Source of the DNA: Beijerinckiaceae bacterium
GTDB lineage: Bacteria > Pseudomonadota > Alphaproteobacteria > Rhizobiales > Beijerinckiaceae
Reading direction: 5' to 3'
Length of the DNA stretch: 61,057 nucleotides
Assembly: GCA_019745195.1 (NCBI GenBank)
Contig: JAIETL010000040.1
Coordinates: forward strand, 1 to 61,057
In this document: positions 24,361-32,707 of the stretch, in pieces
How positions within the stretch are numbered: position 1 is the first letter of the stretch
Layout of the letters: each line of letters starts with the position of its first letter
Program-made: the position numbers and the translations under genes
Notes under the pieces: generated by a model
What the model was told of the DNA's origin: nothing
Seen by the model: the letters and a program-made list of their open reading frames with translations, nothing else
Databases searched by the model: none

Positions 24361-25581
24361 TCAGCCCTTGACCAGCGGGCAGGACGGATCGGGCTTCTGG
24401 AACGCCTGCTCGCCGGGAATGGTGGAGAGAAGTTCGTACAGGTCCCATTCGCCCTTCGAGGCGGCGGGAGCCTTGACCCGGTAGACATACATGTCGCGCA
24501 CGACGCGGCCATCCTCGCGAACCTTGCCGTTCTTCGTCATGAAGTCGTTGACCGGCGTCTCCTTCATCTTCGCCGAGACCTTGGCCGTATCATCGGCGCC
24601 GACCGCCTTCACCGCATTGAGGTAATGCATCACCGCGCCGTAGGCGCTGGCCTGCACCATGTTGGGCATCCTCTTGAAGCGGTCGAAATAGCGCTTCGCG
24701 AAGGCGCGCATCTCGTCGTTCTGGTCCCAGTAATACGGCGCGGTGACGAGCAGCCCCTGTGCCGATTGCAGGCCGATGCCCTTGACGTCGTGCAGGGTCA
24801 GGCTGAGCGCGGCGAGCTTCTGCTTCGGCCTGACGCCGAACTCGTCGGCCTGCTTGACGATGTTGGCGACATGCGAGGTCGTCGTCGCGAGCGCGATCAC
24901 GCCGGCGCCCGAGCCTTGCGCCTTGAGCAGGTCGGAGGAGAAGTCCTTGACGTCGAAGGCGTGGCGCGTCGCGCCCAGCACCTTGCCGCCCGCGCCCTCG
25001 ATCATCGCCGTGGTATCGCGCTGGACGTTGTGGCCATAGGCGTAGTCGACCGTCATGAAATACCAGTTCTTCTCGCCGGCGTCGTTGTAGAATTTCGTGA
25101 CGCCCAGCGCCTGGCTGTAGTTGTTGTAGGTCCAGTGGATACCGTTGGGGCTGCAGAACTTGGCGGTCAGGTCGCTGGAGGCCGAACTGAGATAGATCGC
25201 CATCCGGTTCTTGTCGCGGGTCAGCTGCTGCACGCCGAGCGCCACCGAGGTGATGCCGATATCGAAGATCGCGCTCACACCCTCGTCATACCATTTGCGC
25301 GCCGCGGCGATGCCGACATCGGGCTTGTTGAGATGGTCGGCCTCCAGAACCTGGATCGGCCGGCCCAGCACCGAGCCGCCGAAATCCTCGACCGCGAGCT
25401 TCATCGCGGTGACCGTGCCCGGGCCTGACAGATCGACCACGACGCCCGACATGTCGCTGAGCGCGCCGATCCTGAACGGTTCCTGCGCGATTGCGGGTGA
25501 GGTTGCCGCCGCACTCAGCAGCGCCGCGCCGGTCAGGCTCGGCAGGGCGTGGCGGAGAAGGCTGTTGCGTGGCGTTGTCAT
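24361..25581 (-). CDS. Branched-chain amino acid-type ABC transporter binding protein
   Basis: A 406-aa periplasmic binding protein (Peripla_BP_6 type). Signal peptide: LTGAALLSAAATSPAIAQ. The mature part starts EPFRIGALSDMSGVVVDLSG and contains KPDVGIAAARKWYDEGVSAI and WYFMTVDYAYGHNVQRDTTA. No LivH, LivM, LivG or LivF genes are nearby, so it is an orphan binding component. Its gene is divergent from the alcohol dehydrogenase, with the shared 25-bp operator in between, so it probably imports or senses a substrate of that pathway, perhaps an aromatic or alicyclic acid. Confidence 0.9.
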   Translation of the reverse strand: MTTPRNSLLRHALPSLTGAALLSAAATSPAIAQEPFRIGALSDMSGVVVDLSGPGTVTAMKLAVEDFGGSVLGRPIQVLEADHLNKPDVGIAAARKWYDEGVSAIFDIGITSVALGVQQLTRDKNRMAIYLSSASSDLTAKFCSPNGIHWTYNNYSQALGVTKFYNDAGEKNWYFMTVDYAYGHNVQRDTTAMIEGAGGKVLGATRHAFDVKDFSSDLLKAQGSGAGVIALATTTSHVANIVKQADEFGVRPKQKLAALSLTLHDVKGIGLQSAQGLLVTAPYYWDQNDEMRAFAKRYFDRFKRMPNMVQASAYGAVMHYLNAVKAVGADDTAKVSAKMKETPVNDFMTKNGKVREDGRVVRDMYVYRVKAPAASKGEWDLYELLSTIPGEQAFQKPDPSCPLVKG

Positions 25582-25689
25582 GACGTGTCGCTCCCGGTGG
25601 CTGCTGTTGTTCCTCGGGGCAGGGCGGTCTGATCCGGCCGGAACCTGCCTCTGGCATCGCGTCCTGCCCTATCACTAGCATGCGCTCTT

Positions 25690-25714
25690 AAATGGTCAAA
25701 CCATTTGACGATTG
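25690..25714. promoter_or_regulatory. Operator-like 25-bp repeat, copy B (binding protein/ADH intergenic)
   Basis: Identical to 20167-20191 over 25 bases, including the palindrome AAATGGTCAAACCATTT (25690-25706). It lies between divergent genes (starts 25581 and 25805), matching the layout of copy A. Identity limited to this block within unrelated flanks argues for a protein-binding site. Confidence 0.75.
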
Positions 25715-25804
25715 AACGTCCGCTGTTTACGCCTGAGCGGAATGGCACGGCGGCGGCGCTGCGGAAGCGCAGCCTCGCAGAGGCTAATCGGAGGAGATCG
25801 CACG

Positions 25805-26866
25805 ATGCGGGCGATGATGCAGTGCTATCAGCTCACCGGGTTCCACCAGGAGCTCGGCCGCAGCGAAAAACCCCGTCCCGAGCCGACGGGGACCGAGGTT
25901 CTTCTCAGGGTCGCGGGCGCGGGCGTCTGCCACAGCGACGTGCATCTCTGGGAGGGCAGCTACGATCTCGGGGCTGAGCGCAAGCTCTCCTTCGCCGACC
26001 GGCTCAAGCTGCCGCTCACGCTCGGCCACGAGACGGCGGGCGAGGTCGTTGCGCTGGGGCCCGACGCGACGGGGATCGCGCTCGGCGCGTCCTGCATCGC
26101 CTGCTCCTGGATCGGCTGCCGCGAATGCGTTGCCTGCGAGGCGGGTGACGAGCATCTCTGCACCGCGCCGCGCTTTCTCGGCGTCAACCGCGACGGCGGC
26201 TATGCCGACTACCTGCTGGTGCCGCATCCGCGTTATCTCGTCGAGATCGGCGATCTCGACCCGGTGGCTTCGGCCCCGCTGGTCTGCTCGGGCCTGACCA
26301 CCTACAGCGCCCTGAAGAAGTTCGGCCCGCTGCTGGCGCGCCAGCCGATCGCGATCATCGGCGCGGGCGGGCTTGGGCTGATCGCGCTCGGAATCCTGAA
26401 GATGCTCGGCGGCAAGGGCGCGGTCGTGGTCGAACTCGATCCGCGCAAGCGCGAGGCGGCGACGGCGGCGGGCGCGCTGGCGACGATCGACCCCCGCGCG
26501 CCTGACACGGCGACGCAACTGCGACAGGCGCTCGGCGGCGCGGTGCTGGGCGTGCTCGATCTCGTCGGCAGCGGTGAGACCGCGACGCTCGCCGTTGAGA
26601 CGCTCGACAAGGGCGGGCGGCTGGTCATCGTCGGCCTATTCGGCGGCGCGATGACGCTGGCCGTGCCGCTGGTGCCGATGAAGGCGCTGACCATTCAGGG
26701 CAGCTACATCGGCAGCCCCGCCGAACTGAGCGAACTCGTCGCGCTGGTGAGCGAGCACGGCATGCCGGCGACGCCGGTCGATCGGCGGCCCCTTGCACAG
26801 GCCGCCCAGGCGCTTGACGATCTGCGCCACGGCAAGGTCGTCGGCCGCGTCGTGCTCGTCCCCTGA
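25805..26866 (+). CDS. Zinc-dependent alcohol dehydrogenase
   Basis: A 353-aa medium-chain dehydrogenase. Catalytic zinc ligands are in GVCHSDVHLWEG and LTLGHETAGEVV. The structural zinc cysteines are in CRECVACEAGDEHLC. The NAD-binding turn is IGAGGLGLIALGIL. The start at 25805 follows AGGAGATCGCACG; a longer frame from 25712 begins at the operator edge. It likely oxidises a secondary alcohol to the ketone used by the Baeyer-Villiger enzyme, or oxidises a hydroxy acid; this is inferred from the common operator. It is followed closely by an esterase and an acyl-CoA dehydrogenase. Confidence 0.92.
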   Translation: MRAMMQCYQLTGFHQELGRSEKPRPEPTGTEVLLRVAGAGVCHSDVHLWEGSYDLGAERKLSFADRLKLPLTLGHETAGEVVALGPDATGIALGASCIACSWIGCRECVACEAGDEHLCTAPRFLGVNRDGGYADYLLVPHPRYLVEIGDLDPVASAPLVCSGLTTYSALKKFGPLLARQPIAIIGAGGLGLIALGILKMLGGKGAVVVELDPRKREAATAAGALATIDPRAPDTATQLRQALGGAVLGVLDLVGSGETATLAVETLDKGGRLVIVGLFGGAMTLAVPLVPMKALTIQGSYIGSPAELSELVALVSEHGMPATPVDRRPLAQAAQALDDLRHGKVVGRVVLVP

Positions 26867-26876
26867 GAGAGCGATC

Positions 26877-27821
26877 ATGCCGCTGCATCCCTTCATCGAG
26901 ACCATGCTGGCCCAGCTCGCCGCCGCCGGGCGTCCGCCCGTCTCGGCAGGGACGCCCGAGCAGGCGCGCGCGCTGGTCTCGGCGGCGCGTCCCGCTCTCG
27001 GGGAAGGGCCGGAGGTCGGCTCGGTCGCGCGCATCGATGTGCCGACGCGAGCCGGCTCCGTGTCGGCGCTGCTGCTCAAGCCCAAGACCGAGCCGGTCGG
27101 CCTGCTCGTCTATCTCCACGGCGGCGGCTGGGTCGTCGGCTCGGCGGATGATTTCGAGGCGCTGGCGCGAGTCGTCGTCGCCGAGAGCGGCTGCGCGCTG
27201 TTGCTGCCGGATTACCGCCTTGCCCCGGAGCATCCGTTCCCGGCGGGTCTGGAGGACAGCGAGGACGCGACACTGTTTGCAGCGAGCGATGTCTCAGCGC
27301 TCTGCGGCAAGGCGGTTCCGCTCGCCATCGCGGGGGACAGCGCCGGGGCCAACCTCGCCACCGTCGTGGCCCGGCGGCTCAGAGGCCGGGTAGAGTTCTG
27401 TATTCAGGGCCTGATCTATCCGGTCGCCGATTGCGACTTCGAGCGGTCGAGCTATCGCGATTTGAGCGACGGCATGCCGCTCAGCCGCGCCGACATGATC
27501 TGGTTCTTCGATCACTATGCCCCGCGCGAGCGGCACGCAGATCCCGACATCTCGCCGCTGCGCGCGGCCGATCTCGCCGGCCTGCCGCCGGCCCATGTCG
27601 TCACCGCGCAATACGATGTCCTGCGCGACGAGGGCGAGGCCTATGCGGCCGCGCTCGCCGCCGCGGGCGTGCCTGTCACCCACCGCCGCATCGACGGGCT
27701 GACCCATGGCTTCGCCCGGCTGCACAACCATGTCGATACCGCGCACGCCGCTGTCGCCGGCATGGCCCACGCCATCGCTGCCGCCTGCCGCGCCGCCGCC
27801 AGCCGGGGATCCGCCAGATGA
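26877..27821 (+). CDS. Alpha/beta hydrolase, HSL-type esterase/lipase
   Basis: A 314-aa protein with the HSL family oxyanion motif YLHGGGWVVGS, the nucleophile elbow AGDSAGANLA, and the late Asp and His of the triad (AQYDVLRDEGEAYA; DGLTHGFARL). It hydrolyses short esters or lactones, which is the product class of a Baeyer-Villiger monooxygenase. It starts 10 bases after the alcohol dehydrogenase and its stop overlaps the acyl-CoA dehydrogenase start (ATGA at 27818-27821), so the three genes form one operon. Confidence 0.92.
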   Translation: MPLHPFIETMLAQLAAAGRPPVSAGTPEQARALVSAARPALGEGPEVGSVARIDVPTRAGSVSALLLKPKTEPVGLLVYLHGGGWVVGSADDFEALARVVVAESGCALLLPDYRLAPEHPFPAGLEDSEDATLFAASDVSALCGKAVPLAIAGDSAGANLATVVARRLRGRVEFCIQGLIYPVADCDFERSSYRDLSDGMPLSRADMIWFFDHYAPRERHADPDISPLRAADLAGLPPAHVVTAQYDVLRDEGEAYAAALAAAGVPVTHRRIDGLTHGFARLHNHVDTAHAAVAGMAHAIAAACRAAASRGSAR

Positions 27822-28981
27822 TCGAACTGAATGACGACCAGCGCGCGCTCTGCGAGGGCGTCGCCGCCGTCTGCAAGCGCTTCGGCGACGAATACTGGTC
27901 GCAATGCGAGCGCGAGGCGCGCTTTCCGCGCGAGTTCCATCAGGCGATGGCGAAGGATGGCTGGCTCGGCGTCACCATGCCGGAGGAGTATGGCGGGGCC
28001 GGGCTCGGCGTCACGGAGGCTGCCCTGGTGATGCACACGGTCGCCGGCTGCGGCGGCGCGATGGCCGCGGCCTCCTCGATCCACATCAACATGTTCGGCC
28101 CGCATCCGATCGTGGTCCATGGCACGCCCGAGCAGAAGCAGCGCTGGCTGCCAAGGCTGGTCTCGGGCGCGGATCAGGTCTGCTTCGGCGTCACCGAGCC
28201 CAATGCCGGGCTGGACACCACCAGCATCACCACCTTCGCAAGAAAGGTCGAGGGCGGCTATCGCGTCTCGGGCCGCAAGATCTGGACATCGACCGCGCAG
28301 GTCGCCAGCAAGATCCTGCTGCTGACGCGCACCACCGCGAAAGCCGATGTCAAACGCCCGGTCGATGGCATGACCGTGTTCTACACCGATCTCGACCGCA
28401 CGAAATTCGAGGTCAAGAGCATCGAGAAGCATGGCCGCGCGGCCGTCGATTCCAACATGGTCTTCATCGACGACGTCTTCATCCCGGACGAGGACCGCAT
28501 CGGCGAGGAGGGCAAGGGCTTCTCCTACATGCTCGACAGCCTGAACCCGGAGCGCATCCTCGTCGCCGTCGAGGCGATCGCGATCGGACAGGACGCGCTC
28601 GGTCGCGCCGCGCGCTATGCCCGCGAGCGCACCGTCTTCGGCCGGCCGATCGGCCAGAACCAGGGCGTCCAGCATCCCCTTGCGGAGCGCTGGCTGGCGC
28701 TGGAGGCGGCCTGGCTGATGACGATGAAGGCTGCAGCCCTCTACGACGCCGGCAAGCCCTGCGGCGCCGAGGCGAACGGCGCCAAGTTCCTCGGCGCGCG
28801 CGCGGGCTACGAGGCCTGCCTGCAGGCTGTGCTGACCCATGGCGGCATGGGCTACGCCAAGGAGTATCAGGTCGAGCGGCTGCTGCGCGAGGTCCTGGTC
28901 ACGCGCATCGCCCCGGTCAGCGAGCAACTGATCTTGTCTTTCATCGCGGAGAAGGTGCTGGGACAGCCGAAATCCTATTGA
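27818..28981 (+). CDS. Acyl-CoA dehydrogenase
   Basis: A 387-aa protein. It shows the N-terminal helical domain (MIELNDDQRALCEGVAAVCK), the FAD and substrate segment FGVTEPNAGLDTTSITTFAR, GRKIWTSTAQVA, and the C-terminal YEACLQAVLTHGGMGYAKEY with the catalytic-base region. It oxidises an acyl-CoA to the enoyl-CoA and passes electrons to ETF. Translationally coupled to the upstream esterase by ATGA. The chain-length specificity cannot be read directly. It could supply the crotonases at 15405 or 32704. Confidence 0.92.
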   Translation: MIELNDDQRALCEGVAAVCKRFGDEYWSQCEREARFPREFHQAMAKDGWLGVTMPEEYGGAGLGVTEAALVMHTVAGCGGAMAAASSIHINMFGPHPIVVHGTPEQKQRWLPRLVSGADQVCFGVTEPNAGLDTTSITTFARKVEGGYRVSGRKIWTSTAQVASKILLLTRTTAKADVKRPVDGMTVFYTDLDRTKFEVKSIEKHGRAAVDSNMVFIDDVFIPDEDRIGEEGKGFSYMLDSLNPERILVAVEAIAIGQDALGRAARYARERTVFGRPIGQNQGVQHPLAERWLALEAAWLMTMKAAALYDAGKPCGAEANGAKFLGARAGYEACLQAVLTHGGMGYAKEYQVERLLREVLVTRIAPVSEQLILSFIAEKVLGQPKSY

Positions 28982-29090
28982 GCCGGCGCGCAGCGGCGAC
29001 ATCGGCTCCATCGCCGGGAGTCAAGCTCTGTCCCATGCTGCAAGCTCCAAATCCTGCATCGCGCTCAGCAATCGCTTCAAACTGATCATT

Positions 29091-29131
29091 TGATTGCACA
29101 ATCATTCGCCGCCATCCTGTCATGACAGGAT
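29091..29131. promoter_or_regulatory. Two palindromes upstream of the galD-like operon
   Basis: TGATTG-CA-CAATCA (29091-29104) is a perfect 6+2+6 inverted repeat, and ATCCTGTCATGACAGGAT (29114-29131) is a perfect 18-bp palindrome. Both lie in the 214-bp gap before the PrpF-family gene, 65-105 bases upstream of its start. They are candidate operators for a regulator not encoded next to the operon. They differ from the 25-bp GntR-type operator. Confidence 0.5.
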
Positions 29132-29195
29132 CGCCGTGGCGTTAGCGGCCGTCCTGATGATCCGCGCCACCATCAGGGCGGGAGGCCGAGGCCCG

Positions 29196-30302
29196 ATGCA
29201 AACCGCCATACCGTGCATGCTGATCCGCGGCGGCACCTCCAAGGGCGCGTATTTTCTGGCGAGCGATCTGCCGGCGCAGCCCGCGGCGCGCGACGCCGTC
29301 CTGCTCGCGCTGATGGGCTCGCCCGACAAGCGCCAGATCGACGGGCTCGGCGGCGCGCATCCGCTGACCAGCAAGGTCGCGATCGTATCGGCCTCCAGCG
29401 AGCCGGGCTGCGACATCGATTTCCTGTTCGCGCAGGTCGGCGTCGAGACGGCCAAGGTCGATACGACGCCCAATTGCGGCAATATCCTCGCCGGCATCGG
29501 CCCGTTTGCGCTGGCGCGCGGGCTGGTGGCTGCGACCGGCGCCTCGACCACGGTCAGGGTCAGGACGCTGAACACCGGCACAATCGCCGATCTCGTGATG
29601 GAGACCGATGGCGGGCAGGCCGCCGTCGACGGCGAGGCGCGCATCGACGGCGTGCCCGGAACCTCCGCACCGATCGCGATCAGCTTTCTGGGAACCGAGG
29701 GCTCGGTCTGCGGCGCGCTGCTGCCGACCGGCAACGCGGTCGACATCGTCGATGGCGTGGCCTGCACGCTGATCGACAACGGCATGCCCGTCATCGTGCT
29801 GCGCGCCAGCGATGTCGGCCGCACCGGCTACGAACCGCGCGAGCAACTGGACAAGGATGTCGGGCTCAAGGCCCGCATCGAGCGGATCAGGCTCGCGGCC
29901 GGTCCACTGATGAATCTCGGCGATGTCTCGGGCAAGGTCGTGCCCAAGATCGCGCTCGTCGCAGCCCCGGTCGCCGGCGGCGCGATTGCGACGCGCAGTT
30001 TCATTCCGCATGAATGCCACGCCTCGATCGGCGTTTTCGCCGCCGTCACTGTTGCGACCGCCGCCGCTTTGCCCGGCTCGCCTGCAGCTTCTGTCGTCGT
30101 GATGCCGCAAGGTAGCGAGCGCACGATATCGGTCGAGCATCCGACCGGCGAGTTCACCGTGCGGCTGACGATCGGCGGCACGGCCGAGAACCCTGTCGTC
30201 GAGCGGGCAGGGCTGCTGCGCACCGCCCGCATCCTGATGGATGGCAATGCCTATGTGTCGCCCCGGATTTGGCAGGCTGACATGCTGCGCGCGGCCGAAT
30301 GA
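29196..30302 (+). CDS. galD: PrpF-family isomerase, 4-oxalomesaconate tautomerase (GalD-like)
   Basis: A 368-aa protein with MQTAIPCMLIRGGTSKGAYF, KRQIDGLGGAHPLTSKVAIV, the catalytic-Cys region TTPNCGNILAGIGPFALARG and FIPHECHASIGVFAAVTVAT. This matches the PrpF/GalD family, which tautomerises 4-oxalomesaconate in gallate and protocatechuate 4,5-cleavage routes. The start at 29196 follows GGGAGGCC. It is first of four consecutive genes (galD-, galB-, galC-like and a VOC dioxygenase), which supports this assignment over methylaconitate isomerase. Confidence 0.8.
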   Translation: MQTAIPCMLIRGGTSKGAYFLASDLPAQPAARDAVLLALMGSPDKRQIDGLGGAHPLTSKVAIVSASSEPGCDIDFLFAQVGVETAKVDTTPNCGNILAGIGPFALARGLVAATGASTTVRVRTLNTGTIADLVMETDGGQAAVDGEARIDGVPGTSAPIAISFLGTEGSVCGALLPTGNAVDIVDGVACTLIDNGMPVIVLRASDVGRTGYEPREQLDKDVGLKARIERIRLAAGPLMNLGDVSGKVVPKIALVAAPVAGGAIATRSFIPHECHASIGVFAAVTVATAAALPGSPAASVVVMPQGSERTISVEHPTGEFTVRLTIGGTAENPVVERAGLLRTARILMDGNAYVSPRIWQADMLRAAE

Positions 30303-30329
30303 GTGTCTTGAGAGAGGATTTTTGAGCCC

Positions 30330-31055
30330 ATGCCGAGCCTGCAGAAGACGGGGCTGGTGATCACCGCCCATCCCGGCGACTTCGTCTGGCGCGCCGGCGG
30401 CGCGATCGCGCTGCATGCGAAACGCGGGTTTCGCGTAAAGATCCTCTGCCTTTCCTACGGCGAGCGCGGCGAGAGCCAGTTCGCCTGGAAGAAGGCGGGT
30501 GTGAAGATGGAGGACGTCAAGGCGCAGCGCCGAGATGAAGCGCAGGCCGCTGCCGACATGCTCGGCGCGGAGATCGAGTTCATGGACGCCGGCGACTATC
30601 CGCTGCGCACCACGCAGGCGATGCTCGACCGGGCGATCGACATATTCCACGAACTCGCCCCCAGCTTCGTGCTGACGCATGCGCTGGAAGACCCCTACAA
30701 TGTCGACCATCCCGAGGCGACGCGCTTCGCCCAGGAGGCCCGCATCATCGCCCAGGCCGCCGGCCACAAACCCGATCCGGAGCGAGCCTATGCCGCCCCA
30801 CCGCTCTTCCTGTTCGAGCCGCACCAGCCCGAGCAGTGCAACTTCAAGCCCAACGTCATCCTCAACATCGACGAGGTCTGGCAGGTGAAGCGCAGGGCCT
30901 TCGAGATACTCGCCGCCCAGAAGCATCTCTGGGCCTATTACGAACGCGTCGCGCTCAATCGCGGCATGCAGGGCGGGCGGAATTCGGGCAAGGCCATGAC
31001 CTATGGCGAGGCCTATCAGCGGCTCTTTCCCGAAGCGCTGGAGGCGCTGGCATGA
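30330..31055 (+). CDS. galB: PIG-L-family 4-oxalomesaconate hydratase (GalB-like)
   Basis: A 241-aa protein of the PIG-L/LmbE fold. The metal site begins [20 protein letters not shown], where the usual HPDDE of deacetylases is altered to HPGDF, as in the GalB hydratase branch. A later [20 protein letters not shown] supplies further metal ligands. It hydrates 4-oxalomesaconate to 4-carboxy-4-hydroxy-2-oxoadipate (CHA). It is followed with ATGA overlap (31052-31055) by the aldolase gene, matching the pathway order. Purine-rich GAGAGAGG lies upstream of the start. Confidence 0.85.
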   Translation: MPSLQKTGLVITAHPGDFVWRAGGAIALHAKRGFRVKILCLSYGERGESQFAWKKAGVKMEDVKAQRRDEAQAAADMLGAEIEFMDAGDYPLRTTQAMLDRAIDIFHELAPSFVLTHALEDPYNVDHPEATRFAQEARIIAQAAGHKPDPERAYAAPPLFLFEPHQPEQCNFKPNVILNIDEVWQVKRRAFEILAAQKHLWAYYERVALNRGMQGGRNSGKAMTYGEAYQRLFPEALEALA

Positions 31056-31741
31056 CCCCGACCGTCATTCGCACCAACAAGCGCGCCGCCGCGTCCGACA
31101 TCGCCGCGCTTGCAGGCTTCGGCGTCTCGACCACGCATGAGGCGATGGGCCGGTCGGGCCTGATGAAGCCCTATATGCGGCCGATCTATCCCGGCGCGCG
31201 CATCGCCGGCAACGCCGTCACCGTGCTGGCGCAGCCGGGCGACAACTGGATGGTCCATGTCGGGATCGAGCAGATGAAGCCCGGCGACATCCTCGTCGTC
31301 GCCTGCACGACCGACAACACCGACGGCATGTTCGGCGATCTGTTGGCGACGTCGGTGATGGCGCGCGGCGGCCTGGGCCTCGTCATCGACGCCGGCGTGC
31401 GCGATATCCGCGATCTGACGCAGATGGGCTTTCCGGTCTGGTCGCGGGCGATCTCGGCCAGGGGCACGGTCAAGGCGACATTGGGTAGCGTCAACGTGCC
31501 GGTCGTCTGCGCCGGCGCGCTGGTCCATCCCGGCGATGTGATCGTCGCCGACGATGATGGCGTCGTGGTCGTGCCGCGTCTGGAGGCCGCGAGCGTCGTC
31601 GAGGCCGGCCGCAAGCGCGAGGCGAACGAGGAGGACAAGCGTCGCAGGCTGGCGGCGGGCGAACTTGGGCTCGACATCTACGGCATGCGCGAGGGGCTGG
31701 CCAAAGCGGGCCTCGTCTATCGCGACGATCCGGAGAACTGA
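31052..31741 (+). CDS. galC: RraA-family 4-carboxy-4-hydroxy-2-oxoadipate aldolase (GalC/LigK-like)
   Basis: A 229-aa protein with the RraA/class II aldolase fold: [40 protein letters not shown], and the metal and pyruvate-binding [12 protein letters not shown] with [14 protein letters not shown]. It cleaves CHA to pyruvate and oxaloacetate. The ATGA overlap with the upstream hydratase and the 6-base gap to the dioxygenase place it within a tight meta-cleavage operon. Confidence 0.85.
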   Translation: MTPTVIRTNKRAAASDIAALAGFGVSTTHEAMGRSGLMKPYMRPIYPGARIAGNAVTVLAQPGDNWMVHVGIEQMKPGDILVVACTTDNTDGMFGDLLATSVMARGGLGLVIDAGVRDIRDLTQMGFPVWSRAISARGTVKATLGSVNVPVVCAGALVHPGDVIVADDDGVVVVPRLEAASVVEAGRKREANEEDKRRRLAAGELGLDIYGMREGLAKAGLVYRDDPEN

Positions 31742-31747
31742 GCCGCC

Positions 31748-32707
31748 ATGAAGCCCGAACCCTGCCACGACATCGCCCATCTCGCCCATATCGAGCTCTT
31801 CACCGACAAACCGGAGGCGAGCCTCGACTTCTTCGTGAATATCTACGGGCTGACCGAAAGCGGCCGCGAGGGCGACAGCGTCTACCTGCGCGCCTGGGAC
31901 GATTACGAGTTCCACACGTTGAAGCTGACGGCGTCCAACACCACAGGCGTCGGCCATATCGGCTATCGTGCAACGAGCGAGCAGGCGCTGCTGCGCCGCG
32001 TCTCGGCGATCGAGGCGCTGGGCGCCGGCATCGGCTGGGTCGAGGGCGATCTCGGGCACGGCCGCGCTTTTCGCTTCCGAGACCCTGACGACCATGTCTT
32101 CGAGATCTATTTCGACACCCACAAATACAGCGCCCCGCCGCATGAAAAGCCAGCGCTGAAGAACCAGCCGCAGCGCAACCATGGCCGCGGCTGCGCCGTG
32201 CGCCGGCTCGACCATGTCAACCTGCTGGCGCGCGATGTCGCGGCGATCCGCGATTTCCTGCCGAAGGCGCTGGGCAGCCGCGTCACCGAGCAGATCGTGC
32301 TCGATTCAGGCGAGGTCGGCGGCTGCTGGTTCACCGTCAACAACAAGAGCTACGACATCGCCTATACGCGCGACTACACCGGCACGGCCGGGCGCTTCCA
32401 CCATCTGACCTATGCCGCCGACCAGCGCGAGCATGTTCTGGAGGCGGCCGACATCTTCCTCGAGAACGGCGTCCATATCGAGACCGGCCCGCACAAGCAT
32501 GCCGTCCAGCAGACCTTCTTCCTCTATGTCTACGAGCCGGCCGGCAACCGCATCGAGATCGCCAATGCCGGCGCACGCCTGATCCTCGATCCGGACTGGC
32601 AGACCGTGACCTGGACCGAAACCGAGCGAAAGAAGGGCCAGGCCTGGGGGCTCAAGACGATCGAGAGCTTCCACACCCACGGCACTCCGCCGGTGAAGTC
32701 GGCCTAG
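31748..32707 (+). CDS. VOC-type (type I) extradiol dioxygenase
   Basis: A 319-aa two-domain vicinal-oxygen-chelate protein. The C-terminal catalytic domain has His in RRLDHVNLLARDVA, His in RFHHLTYAADQREH and Glu in GNRIEIANAGARLI, the 2-His-1-Glu iron site of catechol 2,3-dioxygenases. The N-terminal domain (IAHLAHIELFTDKPEASLDF) is the usual non-catalytic copy. It should open a catecholic ring by meta cleavage. The surrounding GalBCD enzymes normally follow a type II (LigAB/GalA) dioxygenase, which is absent here. Its stop overlaps the convergent enoyl-CoA hydratase by 4 bases. Confidence 0.88.
   Translation: MKPEPCHDIAHLAHIELFTDKPEASLDFFVNIYGLTESGREGDSVYLRAWDDYEFHTLKLTASNTTGVGHIGYRATSEQALLRRVSAIEALGAGIGWVEGDLGHGRAFRFRDPDDHVFEIYFDTHKYSAPPHEKPALKNQPQRNHGRGCAVRRLDHVNLLARDVAAIRDFLPKALGSRVTEQIVLDSGEVGGCWFTVNNKSYDIAYTRDYTGTAGRFHHLTYAADQREHVLEAADIFLENGVHIETGPHKHAVQQTFFLYVYEPAGNRIEIANAGARLILDPDWQTVTWTETERKKGQAWGLKTIESFHTHGTPPVKSA

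Noticed and set aside
29142..30926. 594-aa minus-strand ORF opposite galD and galB
   Set aside because: His/Arg/Asp-rich shadow of high-GC coding strands; the plus-strand proteins have clear family motifs.
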